A DNA stretch of 64,000 nucleotides from NCBI GenBank assembly GCA_037043015.1, contig CM073330.1, forward strand, positions 7,582,012-7,646,011, written 5' to 3'. The stretch's first letter is position 1; every line of letters begins with the position of its first letter. Shown here in pieces: positions 1 to 11,260 of the stretch. The notes under the pieces were generated by a model that was not told the DNA's origin, did no database searches, and was given only the letters and a program-made list of their open reading frames with translations. The translations under genes were made by a program, and so were the position numbers. The stretch comes from Bryum argenteum (lineage: Eukaryota > Streptophyta > Bryopsida > Bryales > Bryaceae).

Positions 1-366
1 GAAGTGGTTTACGATGCCAAATTGGTTCATTTCATGGGTCAAATTCCACAAGGAGTGCTTATGGAAGATGGGGCACCCGTCCATAGGAGCAAAATATGTG
101 AAGAATGGAGACAAAGCCCCCTTCTCGAAAAGCTCAACTGGCCTGCAAACTCTCCCGATCTCAATCCAATTGAGAACGTTTGGAGGATGTTAAAAGATGT
201 TGTGCAACATGGAAAACAATGCCCTAGAAACTTAGATGTGTTGAAGGTAGTTCTTGAAAGAGAGTGGAAGTTAGTCAATGGTACAAAGCTCCTTCAACTA
301 TGTCATTCTATGCCCTCTAGGTTACTAGTAGTGATTGACGCTAATGGAGGACATACACGTTGGTAG
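1..366 (+). CDS. Tc1/mariner-type DD34E transposase, C-terminal part
   Basis: This reading frame is open at the left edge of the window and ends at TAG (364-366), so only the C-terminal ~120 residues are seen. The peptide has the hallmark end of a Tc1/mariner catalytic domain: an aspartate in MEDGAPVH (residue 22) and a glutamate in SPDLNPIENVW (residue 57), with 34 residues between them, which is the DD34E spacing. The WPANSPDLNPIEN block is the classic DDE_3 signature. The enzyme would cut and rejoin transposon ends in the nucleus. The first catalytic Asp lies outside the window, so activity cannot be judged. Stowaway-like MITEs in this window (18.3 and 19.2 kb) belong to the same superfamily, but a link is only inference. 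Confidence 0.85.
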   Translation, partial: EVVYDAKLVHFMGQIPQGVLMEDGAPVHRSKICEEWRQSPLLEKLNWPANSPDLNPIENVWRMLKDVVQHGKQCPRNLDVLKVVLEREWKLVNGTKLLQLCHSMPSRLLVVIDANGGHTRW

Positions 367-895
367 ATATGGAAAAACTTTTTTGTGTACATCATTTGGC
401 TTTGAAATTTATCTCATATGTTACCAGCGTAGAGATGATCTTGTGCCAAAAATTTCACCATGTATCAACAAAAACTCAATCCTAAGGAGGGCGTCAAAGT
501 AGGAAGTAGTAAAATGGTTTTCCCCTTTGTTTCTCAAAACTACACATGTTGATAGATTTGGAATATTATTTTTTGCATGGGTTTTTTGGACTTGAAATTT
601 TCCACACATGCAAACAACATAAAAATGTTTTTGCTCCAAAAATTTCATGGGCAAAAAAAATTTCCTCAATTCTTGGGAGGGTGTCAAAGTTGGCAGCTGT
701 GACACTTTTCTCACAAATGGTCCCATGTTGGTAGATCTTGCATAAGTTTTTTTGTATAAGTCTCCTGGACTTGAAATTTGGTATGCATGTTTTCAACATA
801 AAGATGATGCTGTCCCCAAATTTTCATGGTAAAATAAAAATTTCTCAGCTTTGGGGAGGGTGTCAAAGTTGGCAGCAGTGTAGAACACTATCCCT
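364..895. repeat. tandem triplication (~180-190 bp units) just after the transposase
   Basis: Three imperfect units begin with 'tagat' at 364, 553 and 732. Each holds in the same order a 'cttgaaattt'-like block, a 'catataaagatg'-like block, 'ccaaaaatttca' and 'gggtgtcaaagttggcag'. Units two and three are closest. The first unit starts exactly at the transposase stop codon, so this may be subterminal sequence of the transposon. No gene is seen here. Confidence 0.7.
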
Positions 896-1294
896 GGAAC
901 TACTAAACGGCCAATTTGAATGTCACCCTATAGTACAATGTATAAGAATGTCGCTCGGTAAATGAACATGCTTATACGGTACATACTCAAACCGAGCCTC
1001 CGTTTCCTTATAATTCCATATTCTAAGAAAACAAGATCTTCATTTGACCAGTAGCTCACAATCAAGCACAACAAACAGACAAATTATTATCACGTGGTTC
1101 GAAATAAGCAGCACAGAATTTAAAACATGTTCAATTTCTAAAGAGTTGACATTCCATTGACTTGAAAGAAAAGCAGAGACAACTTTGTCAATGGTGCAAG
1201 ACATTTTTGGGGGTGTGGGTCAATGACCGGGTCCTGCCCTGTTTGCCTTAACTCACTGGTGACTGCTGACGATTGTAGTCGTAATGTTTGAAAC
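896..1294. other. non-coding, nothing recognised
   Basis: AT-rich intergenic sequence. I see no open frame with protein-like composition, no tRNA-like fold and no clear repeat. Confidence 0.5.
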
Positions 1295-1590
1295 GTGAGT
1301 GACGGGTCTCTTTATTTCTCCCCTACGAGCGTGGCTCGGATGCCAGGCTCGGTGGGGATCAATTTTCTGGCCCTTCCCGTTTCCCACATTTGGGGCCATT
1401 TTTTGAATTTATTTTTGCAAAATTTGGGGCCTGGGGCCCCAAAGTATCCTTGGAAGCCCCCTAAGTGTTCAAATGGGGCCTAAACAAATTAAAAAATAGG
1501 GGCAGATTTTACCCCACCCTCCCCACCCCCACCCGAGCCTGGCATCCAAGCCACGCTCGTAGAGGATATTTAGACACTCCCGTGAGTGAC
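1295..1590. mobile_element. Mutator-like MITE with 9-bp target duplication
   Basis: A 278-bp element (1304-1581) is flanked on both sides by the identical 9-mer GTGAGTGAC (1295-1303 and 1582-1590). The ends are long imperfect inverted repeats: both start GGG and share CTACGAGCGTGGCT and GGATGCCAGGCTCGG. A 9-bp duplication with long terminal inverted repeats is typical of Mutator-like elements (family knowledge). There is no coding capacity, so it is non-autonomous. Confidence 0.8.
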
Positions 1591-2379
1591 CGTAGTTTAG
1601 AAGATCTTTTTGTTGTGCTGAATTTAGAAGAGTCAAGCACGTTTGTATACCTGTCTTCTCTTCTTTGGTTCCTCTAATTTGGTTAATGGAGTTATAAAAT
1701 TGCATGTGGGAGAATTGCATCTTCATATTGCTATCTCTACTCTAAAGGAACCTATATGTGGAAAATGTTACTGTTCTTTAGCTCTTTATACCAAGTTCAA
1801 ATGGATTGTATTGTTGGTTTTTTTCTTTTTGCCAAGGCAATAGTGAACTTGGGGTTATGTATCACACGATCTTTTTGTGGTTTTGCATGATTGTAATAAA
1901 AAACACCATGAATGTCATGCCATAATTTCAAACACAACGTACACTACTGCAGATTTAAGATTTAATGACTATGAGAGTCATATTGACTATGACTAAATAG
2001 TGTCATATATGTCCGGAGCGACTGAGAGTAAAAATATGATTAATAATAATTATGTTTTCATGGTTTGTAGTCACATGTCATTAAAATGAGTTACAGCATG
2101 TGGTATGTGACTACGTCAAAACAAGACTATCAATAAACATATTTTTAATCATTTACTCTTAGTCTCTCCGTACACAAATCCCTGTGACGTTATTTAGTTA
2201 TAGTGAATTAGTATATACACGTGTCCTCCGAGCATGCAAAAAAAAAAGAAAAAATTAGAAAAAGGTATTCGTTTAATTTTTAATAAGGTACCCCTCGTCC
2301 CATTGGGTGAGATATTAATTGAGTGCTTTCAAAAAACTACCTTCTATCCCCGATTCTCTCATTGATGGCCCCCCTGCTT
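1591..2379. other. non-coding, nothing recognised
   Basis: AT-rich intergenic sequence without a convincing open frame or repeat. Confidence 0.5.
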
Positions 2380-3050
2380 TTTAAGATTTATAGCATGTCG
2401 TCCGTTCCCTCATTTCCTTGTTCTCAGTTCCCTGTCTTCTATTCTAATTCCCCATTCTAAGTTTTTGTGTTACTCGAGCGTTCCTTGTCTCCAAATTTCC
2501 CTTCTTGGTTTCCATCCATTGGCCTCGTTCCCCGTCCCACAACACCGCTTCTTGGTTTCCATTATTCATTCCCACTTCTCATCATTCATTCTAAGTAATT
2601 CCTATCATTTGTTCTTGCTTCTCATTATATGTACATGGATTCCTCTGTTTCCAATTCTTATACTTTGTTCTTGTGTCCTTGTTCCCTTCCAATGTTCCCT
2701 TGATCTCCTATTCACTCTTTCTTTGCTCCCAATTTCATGTATCATATTCCTTGTCCCTTTGACTCCTTATTTAGTGCTCTTCAAAAACCACCTCCTATCC
2801 TCAGTTCCCTCGTTGATGGTCTACATGCTTCTCAAGATTTATAGGATGTCCTCCATTATTATCTTTCTTCTAAATTCCCCGCACTTCTTAAGATATATAG
2901 CATGCCCCACTCTCTAATTTTTTGTTATAATTAGTTCCCTATCTTCAAACTCCCCTTCCGAGTTTTCATCTTATGTTTCATGTTCTCCATCCCCAACTCC
3001 CCTTCTTGATTCTCATGTTCCATGTTCCTTTTACTCCTTGTTATATTATT
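2380..3050. repeat. degenerate pyrimidine-rich tract
   Basis: The top strand is strongly C+T-rich with recurring 'gttccct', 'cttgttc', 'attccc' and 'ttctcat' words at irregular spacing. It looks like a decayed simple or minisatellite repeat. The long open frame at 2465-2917 follows from this composition and is not a gene. Confidence 0.55.
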
Positions 3051-3379
3051 AGAATCTAATAAACTCTTAATATCAATAAAATACCACTTACCAAAACTCT
3101 TCATGCGGAGTGTATAGCCAGAGCCATTAGCTTTTTTGCCGCCTTTTTCAATCATTGTTTAGTAAATTTTGGCTTTTGGAGAGGCTACGGGCTCTTCGAT
3201 TAGCTCATAGAGAATGGAAATTCACAAAAACGTATACTATTTATAGTGTTGAGAGATATGACTCCCATAATCATAAAACCATAAATCTGCAGTAGCAGTA
3301 CTACTAATCTCATATTCAAATGAAATCCCAACACAAACAACCACTAACATGATTTTCCTATGACTTGGTTTTACCCAAG

Positions 3380-3830
3380 CTTGGAATTGGTGACTGTCTT
3401 GAAGAAAAGACAAGTTAGGGACATTGTTTGCAATGGCAGCCCAAAGTGAACATTAATCTCCAAAAAGTTGAGAAATAGTGCTCTTTACCAAAAGTTACCC
3501 GTTACACTAATCTCCACCTAACACTTATTAACCCCTAAAGGTCCTTGATACGAAATTGTTTAAATTATCTTAAGAACCTTCTTCTACTTCAGGTGCAAAG
3601 AAACTCAATCTAAACATTGATTAGAAGATCCAACCGTAGGATCTTGAAGTTAACTTGACCCTTTTCTAGAATGTTAAATTTGAACAGTTAATTTTTCTCC
3701 AATTTTGAGATTATAATGGTCAAAGTTGGCTGAATTTTCTCCCTGCGAAAATTCCAAAAAGCGATTCCCGCTTTCTTGGACCTTTAGGGGTTAACAACTC
3801 TTGTGTGGTGTTAGCATCTGCTCATAGGGT
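3380..3830 (+). repeat. dispersed repeat interrupted by a TTAA element
   Basis: The flanks 3380-3531 and 3791-3830 form a repeat that also occurs in inverted orientation at about 11110-11260 (shared words: gttgagaaat, ctttaccaaaagttaccc, cacactaatctccac, aacaactcttgt). Here it is split by the 259-bp element at 3532-3790; at 11.1 kb it is uninterrupted. Confidence 0.75.
3532..3790. mobile_element. TTAA-flanked MITE, 259 bp
   Basis: It is bounded by TTAA at 3528-3531 and 3791-3794. The perfect 13-bp terminal inverted repeat is CCCCTAAAGGTCC. The interior has a conserved block ('ccaaccgtaggatct', 'gagattataatggtcaaag') also found at 4441-4691, 15526-15785 and ~32815-33071. There is no coding capacity. 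The TTAA duplication and CCC-starting ends are those of piggyBac-type transposons (family knowledge); membership is inferred. Confidence 0.85.
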
Positions 3831-4440
3831 ACCCCGTGAACAATTCTCCACATACCACCATTTGGAGGCTTCGTATTGGAATTGAGAAAAAACCATGGAA
3901 CTCATTTATTTTATTCCCCAATGTTTTTGTTTAAATTTTTCCAAACTGCTGCAAGAGGGATTTGTGAGGTGCTTCTGTCATTTGAAATACTAACTTGACT
4001 TACGGGTGATAACTGCCTCTTATCATGCTTCACAAGACATCTGGAGAAGTTTTGAAGGAGGAGCATATCTTGGAGGTAATGTTGATTGACTAAGGATGCA
4101 AAAAAATAAAAAGGGAGAATCCAGGACAAAAATTTCAATCGTTGACTGGATATATACACAAGAGGTTTGTCATTTTGACAAATTTGACCAGATTCCTACC
4201 CATATTGCCTACGAACCCAAGGTTGAGATTTTGATGGATTTAGGGTAGGCTCCAAAGTTCAATGAAAGGACCCAATTGTTACTTATACTAGCAGGGAAAG
4301 TATTCACCCCACTTTTCAAGTCAGAGCATTATAACCTCAATCATAAAGAAAGAGCGATTAACAGGCTGGTATGTAAGTTAACGTTTAAATTCTATGCTTG
4401 CATCCGTACTAATGGCCTTAGATCGAGGTACTCAAGACAT

Positions 4441-4691
4441 GTCCTTGATACAAATTTGTTTAAATTATCAAAAAGAACCTTCTTTTACTTCAGGTGCAAA
4501 GAAACTCAATCTAAGCATTGATTAGAAGATCCAACTGTAGGATCTTGAAGTTAACTTGACCCTTTTCTCAAATGTCAAATTTGAACCGTTAATTTTTCTT
4601 CAATTTTGAGATTATAATGGTCAAAGTTGGCTGAATTTTCTCTCTACGGAAATTCCAAAAAGCGATTTCCGCTTTCTTGGACCTTTACGGG
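4441..4691. mobile_element. TTAA-family MITE, 5' end decayed
   Basis: This matches the 3532-3790 element across nearly its whole interior ('gtccttgata', 'ttcaggtgcaaagaaact', 'gagattataatggtcaaag') and ends in a mutated terminus followed by TTAA at 4692-4695. The left end lacks CCCCTAAA. Confidence 0.75.
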
Positions 4692-4973
4692 TTAATCTTG
4701 ACACTTTTAAAAATTTTGCTCTTACAGTAAAATATAATCCAACTTCGAGAAGCAATCTATTGTTGCATGATGGTAGCAGAAACCAGGTCATTCTTCATTA
4801 TATTACTAAATGAACACAACCTAAGGAAAAATCACAACCAAATCACTTTTCCCTTTGGTTAACCCCTAAGTGCCCAAGGCGGTCAAAAACTGCAATATTC
4901 GACCACCTTGTTGGAATTGAGATATGGTCTGGATTATTCTTAGTTATTTCTACTTTCTTTCGTAAGATCTTAA

Positions 4974-5472
4974 TGCCTAACTTTCCTTGAAGCCTGAAAT
5001 GGGTGTTTTGCACTTTTGGGAAGCCTGGATGAAGTAGTTAAGAGTAATATTTTTGCCTAAGATTTTTATTGGGTGCTCCTTATACTGCAAAGTGTATGTG
5101 GTAAAATTTGCAAAGTCAAATTTCAATTTTAAAACATTCATAAATTTAGAAATATTAGGTTTCAAGTCGAAAAAAGGCAGCTTATAAAAATAAAATTTTG
5201 AATTTTCTTTTTTGAAAATATGTTTATTACTAAAATCACTACTCAAATTTCAAGGTGATCCAAGTCAAAAAGTGTACCAATTGTAGAAGGTCAGCCTCCA
5301 AATTTTTTAAAACCAATCTTTTGAAAACCAATCTTTGAATGCCCAAAAAAACTTGGGAGACAAACTTTGGATGTTATGATCTCTCAAACCGTAAACATCC
5401 AACGGTCAAATTTTGGAATGTTCAACAATTAATAATAGTCTTATGTACAAGATCTTACGGTGGGAAGTTAAC

Positions 5473-5513
<41 letters not shown>

Positions 5514-5586
5514 CACCCCTGGGAGTGCATAGAACTTGTAGATAATTGCAGTTTTGAGGTTTCAAGCTCCTAAGGAAAGTTAGGGG
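4974..5586. mobile_element. TTAA-flanked MITE, ~613 bp, with internal poly(A)
   Basis: Flanked by TTAA at 4970-4973 and 5587-5590. Ends read TGCCTAACTTTCCTT and, inverted, CCCCTAACTTTCCTT. The interior matches the copies at 34035-34588, 23920-24427 and both arms of 42257-43148 ('gggtgctccttatactgcaaa'-like words). A run of about 40 A (roughly 5472-5510) lies in the 3' half, where the 34 kb copy has a T-rich run in its 5' half. Confidence 0.8.
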
Positions 5587-5590
5587 TTAA

Positions 5591-6270
5591 AGATAACTAC
5601 CATTAATACTACCTTATATTAGATGTAAATATCTTCATCTGGACCCATAGAATGATATAAGACTGATCTGTAAATCGATTACCTCCGAGCCATGTCCCAG
5701 CGTATCTGGTCTGCAGTCCTGGAAGTGGACTTGCTAGAGCTCCCCGTCACTCAGACCAAGTATGTTTGCTTCGGTCGATTACCAGTGCTGAAAGTTATGT
5801 GCTGTTGTATGTGCTTGTGTGAGCCAGGAGCTCACTGGAGACTTGAACAATGCGCTAGCAAGTACATAGTATAGACTTCATAATGATTGAGGATGTGATG
5901 GCTTGTACTAAGAAATTCTGGTAGTACCTGTCACCGACAGCAGCTTCGACGATTGACGCTTTGTTTGTTTGTGGCTAATCAGAACTTGGACGTGAGCTGT
6001 AACTGCCGGCTAGAATTGAGATCTGTTGGCGGTCTCAGTTTCATGACCTCGTGAAGTCGTGAGGTGAGATCTTCTCTTTACATCTGTTTGATTGAGTTAT
6101 TTCAGGTGTTGCTGATGATTATCAAAGTCGCTAGTGCAATAAAGAAAATGGTTCAAGCATAACCTTCACAATGTTTCATCAAGTGCTTTTGAACATAGTT
6201 TTGCGCTCGTGAGTGTATCCAATTCGGCAGCTTCTTATGGATGTGTATTTTCAGGACTTGATAGACGACG
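5591..6270. other. upstream region of the polyphenol oxidase gene
   Basis: The region is less AT-rich than the sequence to its left and probably includes promoter and 5' UTR. A possible splice acceptor (tttcag at about 6249-6254) lies just before the predicted start, so a 5' UTR intron is possible. No promoter element is convincing enough to call. Confidence 0.4.
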
Positions 6271-6277
6271 ATCGAAG

Positions 6278-8125
6278 ATGAGATCTACGATGTCGATCGG
6301 GAGCGGGATGGCTTCACTGGCGACTTTGGCAGTGATACTTGCAATCGCAGCAACCATGGTGGAAGCGGCGCCGTTTCCGGCACCTGATTTGCGGCTCTGT
6401 AGCATGGCGTTCAACGACGCCACTGAGAATTGTTGCATGCACACTGCCGGCGACCAATTTGGGTCCACAGAAGAAGTTCGATTTCCAGCCACTGTTGCCG
6501 ATGCGGGTCCGCCCCGCCGCCCACCTCGTGGACGATGCCTACATTGCCAAGTATCAGAGAGCGGTCAAGCTCATGCGCGCGCTCCCCGAGACAGACGGCC
6601 GGTCATTCGTGGCCCAATACAGACTGCACTGCGCGTACTGCAACAACCATCTCCACTACGAAGGAAACGAGTATCCTCTGGAGATTCACCAAACCTGGCT
6701 GTTCTTCGCCTGGCACCGTCTCTACCTCTACTTCAACGAGCGGATCCTTGCGAAGCTGATCGGAGACGACACATTCGCGCTACCTTACTGGAACTGGGAC
6801 AACCAGGACGACACTGTCCCGCTGCCGAACGTGATCCCAAGAGTGTACGCATCCAACGTCACACTGTACCCGGACTCCATCAACAAAACTTCGTCACTGT
6901 GGCACCCGACTCGCAACCCCTGTTCCACCATTCCTGGCCGACTCGTCGAGTTCCAGACCGTGATCGGGCCGTGCTTGCCCCAGAACCTGCCCGCCACTCG
7001 AGCTGAGAATTCACACCTGCTGTGGAATCAGGCTGTCTCCGCTGGAGTGACGCCGATTACCTGGCACGGCAAACCGTATCGGTTCGGTGACTATGGCGGT
7101 GTGGGTATGGGTGCCATGGAAGCTCGGCCTCATGGTCCTGTGCACATCTGGACGAATGTGAGGACAATAGCGACCAATAAAGACTCCGCTTCTGATCCTA
7201 TCTTCATGGCCCATCACGGTAACGTCGACCGCCTCTGGGAACACTGGCTGACGCTCCCAGGAAACTACCGGAAACACATCACCGACCCGGATTATCTCAA
7301 CACCGAATTCACTTTCTACGATGAAGACGGGGAGCAAGTCACCGTCAGCGTCAAACAGTCTCTCGACCTCAACCTCCTCCGGTACCGCTCATTCCCACCA
7401 CCACCGACAATTCATTCTCACATTATCTGACGACACGATGAATCTTGCTTCTTCCGACGATCCATTCTCTCATTATCTTCGAGCGAATATGATGATTTTT
7501 CTTTCCTCCAACAGCAGTATTCTAGGAAATGGATCACTACTCACGATTATTTCTGAGTCTAATGCTTTGATGCGATTATGGCAGGTACAAGTATCAGGAG
7601 ATGCCGACGAAGTGGGCGACAGAGGGATTAGGCCACCCATCCTGGCAGTTCTGCAATCCAGCCTCCACCGACACCGAAATCGCGGAGTTGATCGCGAAGA
7701 CGCCGAGATTCAAGGGACCGATATTCACGAAAGGGGGACCAACAACATTTAAGATCAAGAGGCGACCAGGGATGTCCGATCGCCACGGCGAGGAGATGCT
7801 GGAGCTGACAGCGAAGTTCGATTGGCGTGCACAGCACTTGCAGAACATCCTCGCTTTCATGCCGAATGCAACGTACGCCGGAACCTCAGTGGGGTGCAAG
7901 GAGTTTCTGGGCAACATGTTTAGCTTCCCGCATGTGGGACAGTCGCCGCTCTTGGCCCCGACGATGACTTTCCGGATCGGGATTCGCAAGAAACTGGAGC
8001 TTATGGGCCGCCAACACTTGAAGTGGGTGGTGATCACGCTTGTTGGTGATATTCCAGCACCTCCTGTGCCTGGAGAAGCTGGATTCGAACTCACCGGTGC
8101 AAGAATCGTGTACTCCAAGGAGTGA
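6278..8125 (+). CDS. polyphenol oxidase (tyrosinase-type, type-3 copper), apparent 1-nt frameshift
   Basis: It would oxidise mono- or diphenols to quinones with a di-copper centre. Model: exon 1 6278-7381, exon 2 7585-8125 (GT-AG intron splitting the Arg of LLRYKY). Residues 1-30 form a secretory-type signal peptide rather than a chloroplast transit peptide. CuA has HCAYC (thioether Cys-His type) and IHQTWLFFAWHRLYLYF; CuB has PHGPVH and DPIFMAHHGNVDRLW; all six copper histidines are present. A PPO1_DWL-like segment (DYLNTEFTFYDED) and a C-terminal domain follow. Oddity: the signal peptide and ENCC region are read in one frame, but from TLPATNLGPQ onward the family sequence is one frame over, so one extra base lies near 6436. 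It is a young pseudogene or a sequence error. Expected length is about 547 aa if the frame were continuous, normal for the family. Confidence 0.9.
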
Positions 8126-8653
8126 TACTGATTCTTGGTTCTTCACGTGGACGTTGATTTCATTTCATTGGGATTTGGTGGGAGTTATTCTTCTTTTGCT
8201 CCCATCTGAGCAATTATTGCTTGTGTCAGATTTTCGGCATACTCAAGAGTAGATATTTTAGTTTGAGAGGGGCCATGGCTCTGCATTATTTGACATAAAT
8301 TAGGTGCAAGATATGTTGAGTTTGGCTCTTTGGTGAGTCAAATGATAAAGTAATCTGCACTCGCGAAGGTGCATTCTTTTGCACGCCCATTCTATGCACG
8401 ACGTTAGTCTATTATGTTTTTTCTTTGAGGAGAATGATACTATATTTTGGAACGAGGTCTTCACGTACTAGTCACATTTTAAAGGTGTGCATTTTAAAGG
8501 TATGCATTTACTACACGATGGGGGACTGTCCAATGTTGCACAGTAATTTCAATACTTAGTGCATGTTTGCTCATTTGAGAATTATTCAGGTTAGAGAATA
8601 ATTTTGATAGGAGAACAGCAGCGGAAAGTGAGTAGTCTATTGATGAAGTTTAA
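8126..8653. other. downstream of polyphenol oxidase, non-coding
   Basis: Probable 3' UTR followed by AT-rich intergenic sequence. Nothing else recognised. Confidence 0.4.
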
Positions 8654-9126
8654 CTCCGGAATGTGGTAAGGCCTCAAAACTGCCAAAAAGTCTCGGAATA
8701 GGTCTTGGTCATAGCAGGGTGCAAATTTTCAACTTCTGAAAAATATTGAGTATGTAACTATAGGATTTGATACCTACCTTGTACCTCTTTTACATAATTA
8801 TACAAAAAATCATAACTTGAAAAAAAGTAAAATCTCAATTTTTGATGAATTTTGGAAGTTACTGCACTCTAATTGATTTTGGGCAGATTTTGAGAATAAA
8901 TGAGCATATACTGCAGTTGGGGCAATTTTTGGCACATTCTGAATAGTGTTTTGAAACTTTGACAATGAATATCTCCAAAAGTATGAGGAATCTTGAAACC
9001 AAAAAGAACTTCTCGAAAAGCTATGAAAAAACTCTACAACCTGCAAATAGTTTCTACTTCGAACAATCTAAGTTTCGTAACCTAGAGTCAAATCGATCAT
9101 GTTAGGCCTCATTTTGACATTAGGGG
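8654..9126. mobile_element. possible TTAA-flanked MITE, ~473 bp
   Basis: TTAA at 8650-8653 and 9127-9130. The right end is ACATTAGGGG then TTAA; the left end (CTCCGGAATGT) is a diverged inverse of it, and an inverted 'aaggcctca' block follows on both sides. The interior does not clearly match the other subfamilies. Confidence 0.55.
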
Positions 9127-9130
9127 TTAA

Positions 9131-11109
9131 ACGAAAAAGGATCCTTGGTGTCAACTATGAATTTAATGTATCCAAGATTTAGAGGATTATAGTTGGAGTC
9201 AAGATTTTCACTATAGATGAAGCTTTCATTCTTTTTTTTTCTTAGAAAGATTTGTGCACATCATAGAATTATGATACATAAGAAGCACCCTTCTTGATAC
9301 TTTGCAAATTCACTAAATTCTTTTCATCTCCTGTTATAGCAAGGATTTGTTGAGTTATACTTTTCATGCTATTATCCTCTAAATGACCATGGTGTTTTGA
9401 GAGCTCCAAACTCCAAACTTGCCACTTTATACCAACTTTGGGGCATGAGAAAAAAATTCTCACTTGTTCCATTCTTTTAACCTTAGGATCTCAAAGAGAA
9501 TTGCCATCAAAGTGAGTAATTAAAATTTCAACACTGATTAAATCTAAGTTGTGATTTGTAAGATCATAACATTTAGAATTGATTCAGACTTTTTTCTGCT
9601 CACATAGTCTACTATCTAAAGGATAAATTGATGATTATCACCTCAAACATCTTACTCATGGCATGTGCCAAAATTGTCAAATCAACAAAAAGCATGAACA
9701 GAGAATATGCTTGTATAGAGGAATGAATCAAAAAATTATAAGACTCGATGTCATTTCTTCATTAGTTCCTCCAACTAAATCTCTACCCTTCAAAGTAGGG
9801 TCGAAGATCCTTGGGAAGTGGAAGAGCATAGAAACATCCACAAATCCTTGTCGTTGACAAAGTCCATTAGACTTCAGGTCACTTCAAAGAAGCTTCTAAA
9901 CTATCACAAAACACATGTACATCCTTTATTTTATCCTCTCATGTTGGATTGTTATTGTACAAACATACCGTGCTCCAAAACATACAAAATTATAAGTACC
10001 GTACCGTTGCAACATATCATGTGCTTATACTTGCTTTGTGTTCATTATTAGACCAAATAATGTTGTAAAGTGTTTACATTTTGAGCTAGAACATTTTCTT
10101 GCTTGGTGAGGAGAGGAGGAGCATTCTTAAAAGATAAAATTATAAACAAGAGAGAGGCCATGCTAGAAGCAACCTCAAAATGCTATTGCACGTGCATAGC
10201 AAATTCAACACTTTTTTGTCACGAAGTTACTTAAGTTGGAATATGTTGCTTTAAAAGAACCTACTTTCATATCAATTCCATATCTCTTTCTACAAAAACC
10301 ACTCCTTTCAAATCCAAACTTTTTAACAAGCTCAAAAAAAGAACTTGCCCTCCAACTACAGTTATCAGACTACATTTCATTGACCCAAACTTGTTGTACG
10401 GTTACAGTATTAGATCACTATACTAGTCATTGACGGAATCTCCTACGCAAGAAGAAGAATACCAGACCCCATGGATTGGCGTGAAATTAGTGTCCATTTG
10501 ACCTACCCTTGATAATATGCCCACTGGACATAACAACATTGGTATACTTATGACTACTAACCCCTCTCAAGGTGGACACTAGACAACTGAAAAACTGACA
10601 ACCCATTAACTATTAAGTAGTTGTAGTCTAGTGTATAAAGGTAGAAGGTTAGTTTCATTGGTCGCATCATGCTGTGGAACGACAGTATTGCACTACATTT
10701 CATTGAGCAATTTGTCCACAACATGATTGCACCTATAATTTCCAATCTATCAACCATAGCATTTGCCTTATTTTACAGTGAACAGGTAAAGTTCCATATG
10801 AATAAATGTCAAATCCAACTCATGGTTGACAATGGAAGACAAAACTCATAGCAAGGTAGTTTCCCGACTTGTTTGTGGGATCTTCAAACGCAATTTACGA
10901 GGTGCTTTTCTTGGTGTTTGAGCAAATCGATTCCCGTGTTTTCCAAGGAAAATAAGTGTCAATGATGTAGAATATTACAAAGTCTTAGGTTCATTACAAT
11001 TGAGTTTGATTTTACATTGATTCTATAGATTTCAACATTGAATCATTGAACATGGAATTTGGGGACACATTGAACACACTTCCTTTGGAGGCAATATTTT
11101 ACAGCTGCT
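9131..11109. other. repeat-derived intergenic sequence
   Basis: AT-rich with no convincing gene. At 10462-10530 there is a fragment (minus strand) of the 'GRSNGHxIHANP' coding-like repeat also seen at 25.3 and 31.4 kb. Confidence 0.45.
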
Positions 11110-11260
11110 ATACAAGAGTTGTTAATTAGTACTACGTGGAGATTAGTGTGATGGGTAACTTTTGGTAAAGAACATTATTTCTCAACTCACTTGAGATTAG
11201 TGTTCACTTTTGGCTGTCGTTGCAACCAACTTCCCTTCACTTGTCTTTTTTTAAGTCACC
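11110..11260 (-). repeat. uninterrupted copy of the 3.4 kb repeat, an empty TTAA site
   Basis: In reverse complement this matches the flanks of the 3532-3790 element. Where the 3.5 kb copy carries TTAA, element, TTAA, this copy has a single TTAA (11122-11125) followed on the minus strand by the same 'caactcttgt' flank. It is the pre-insertion state of that site. Confidence 0.8.
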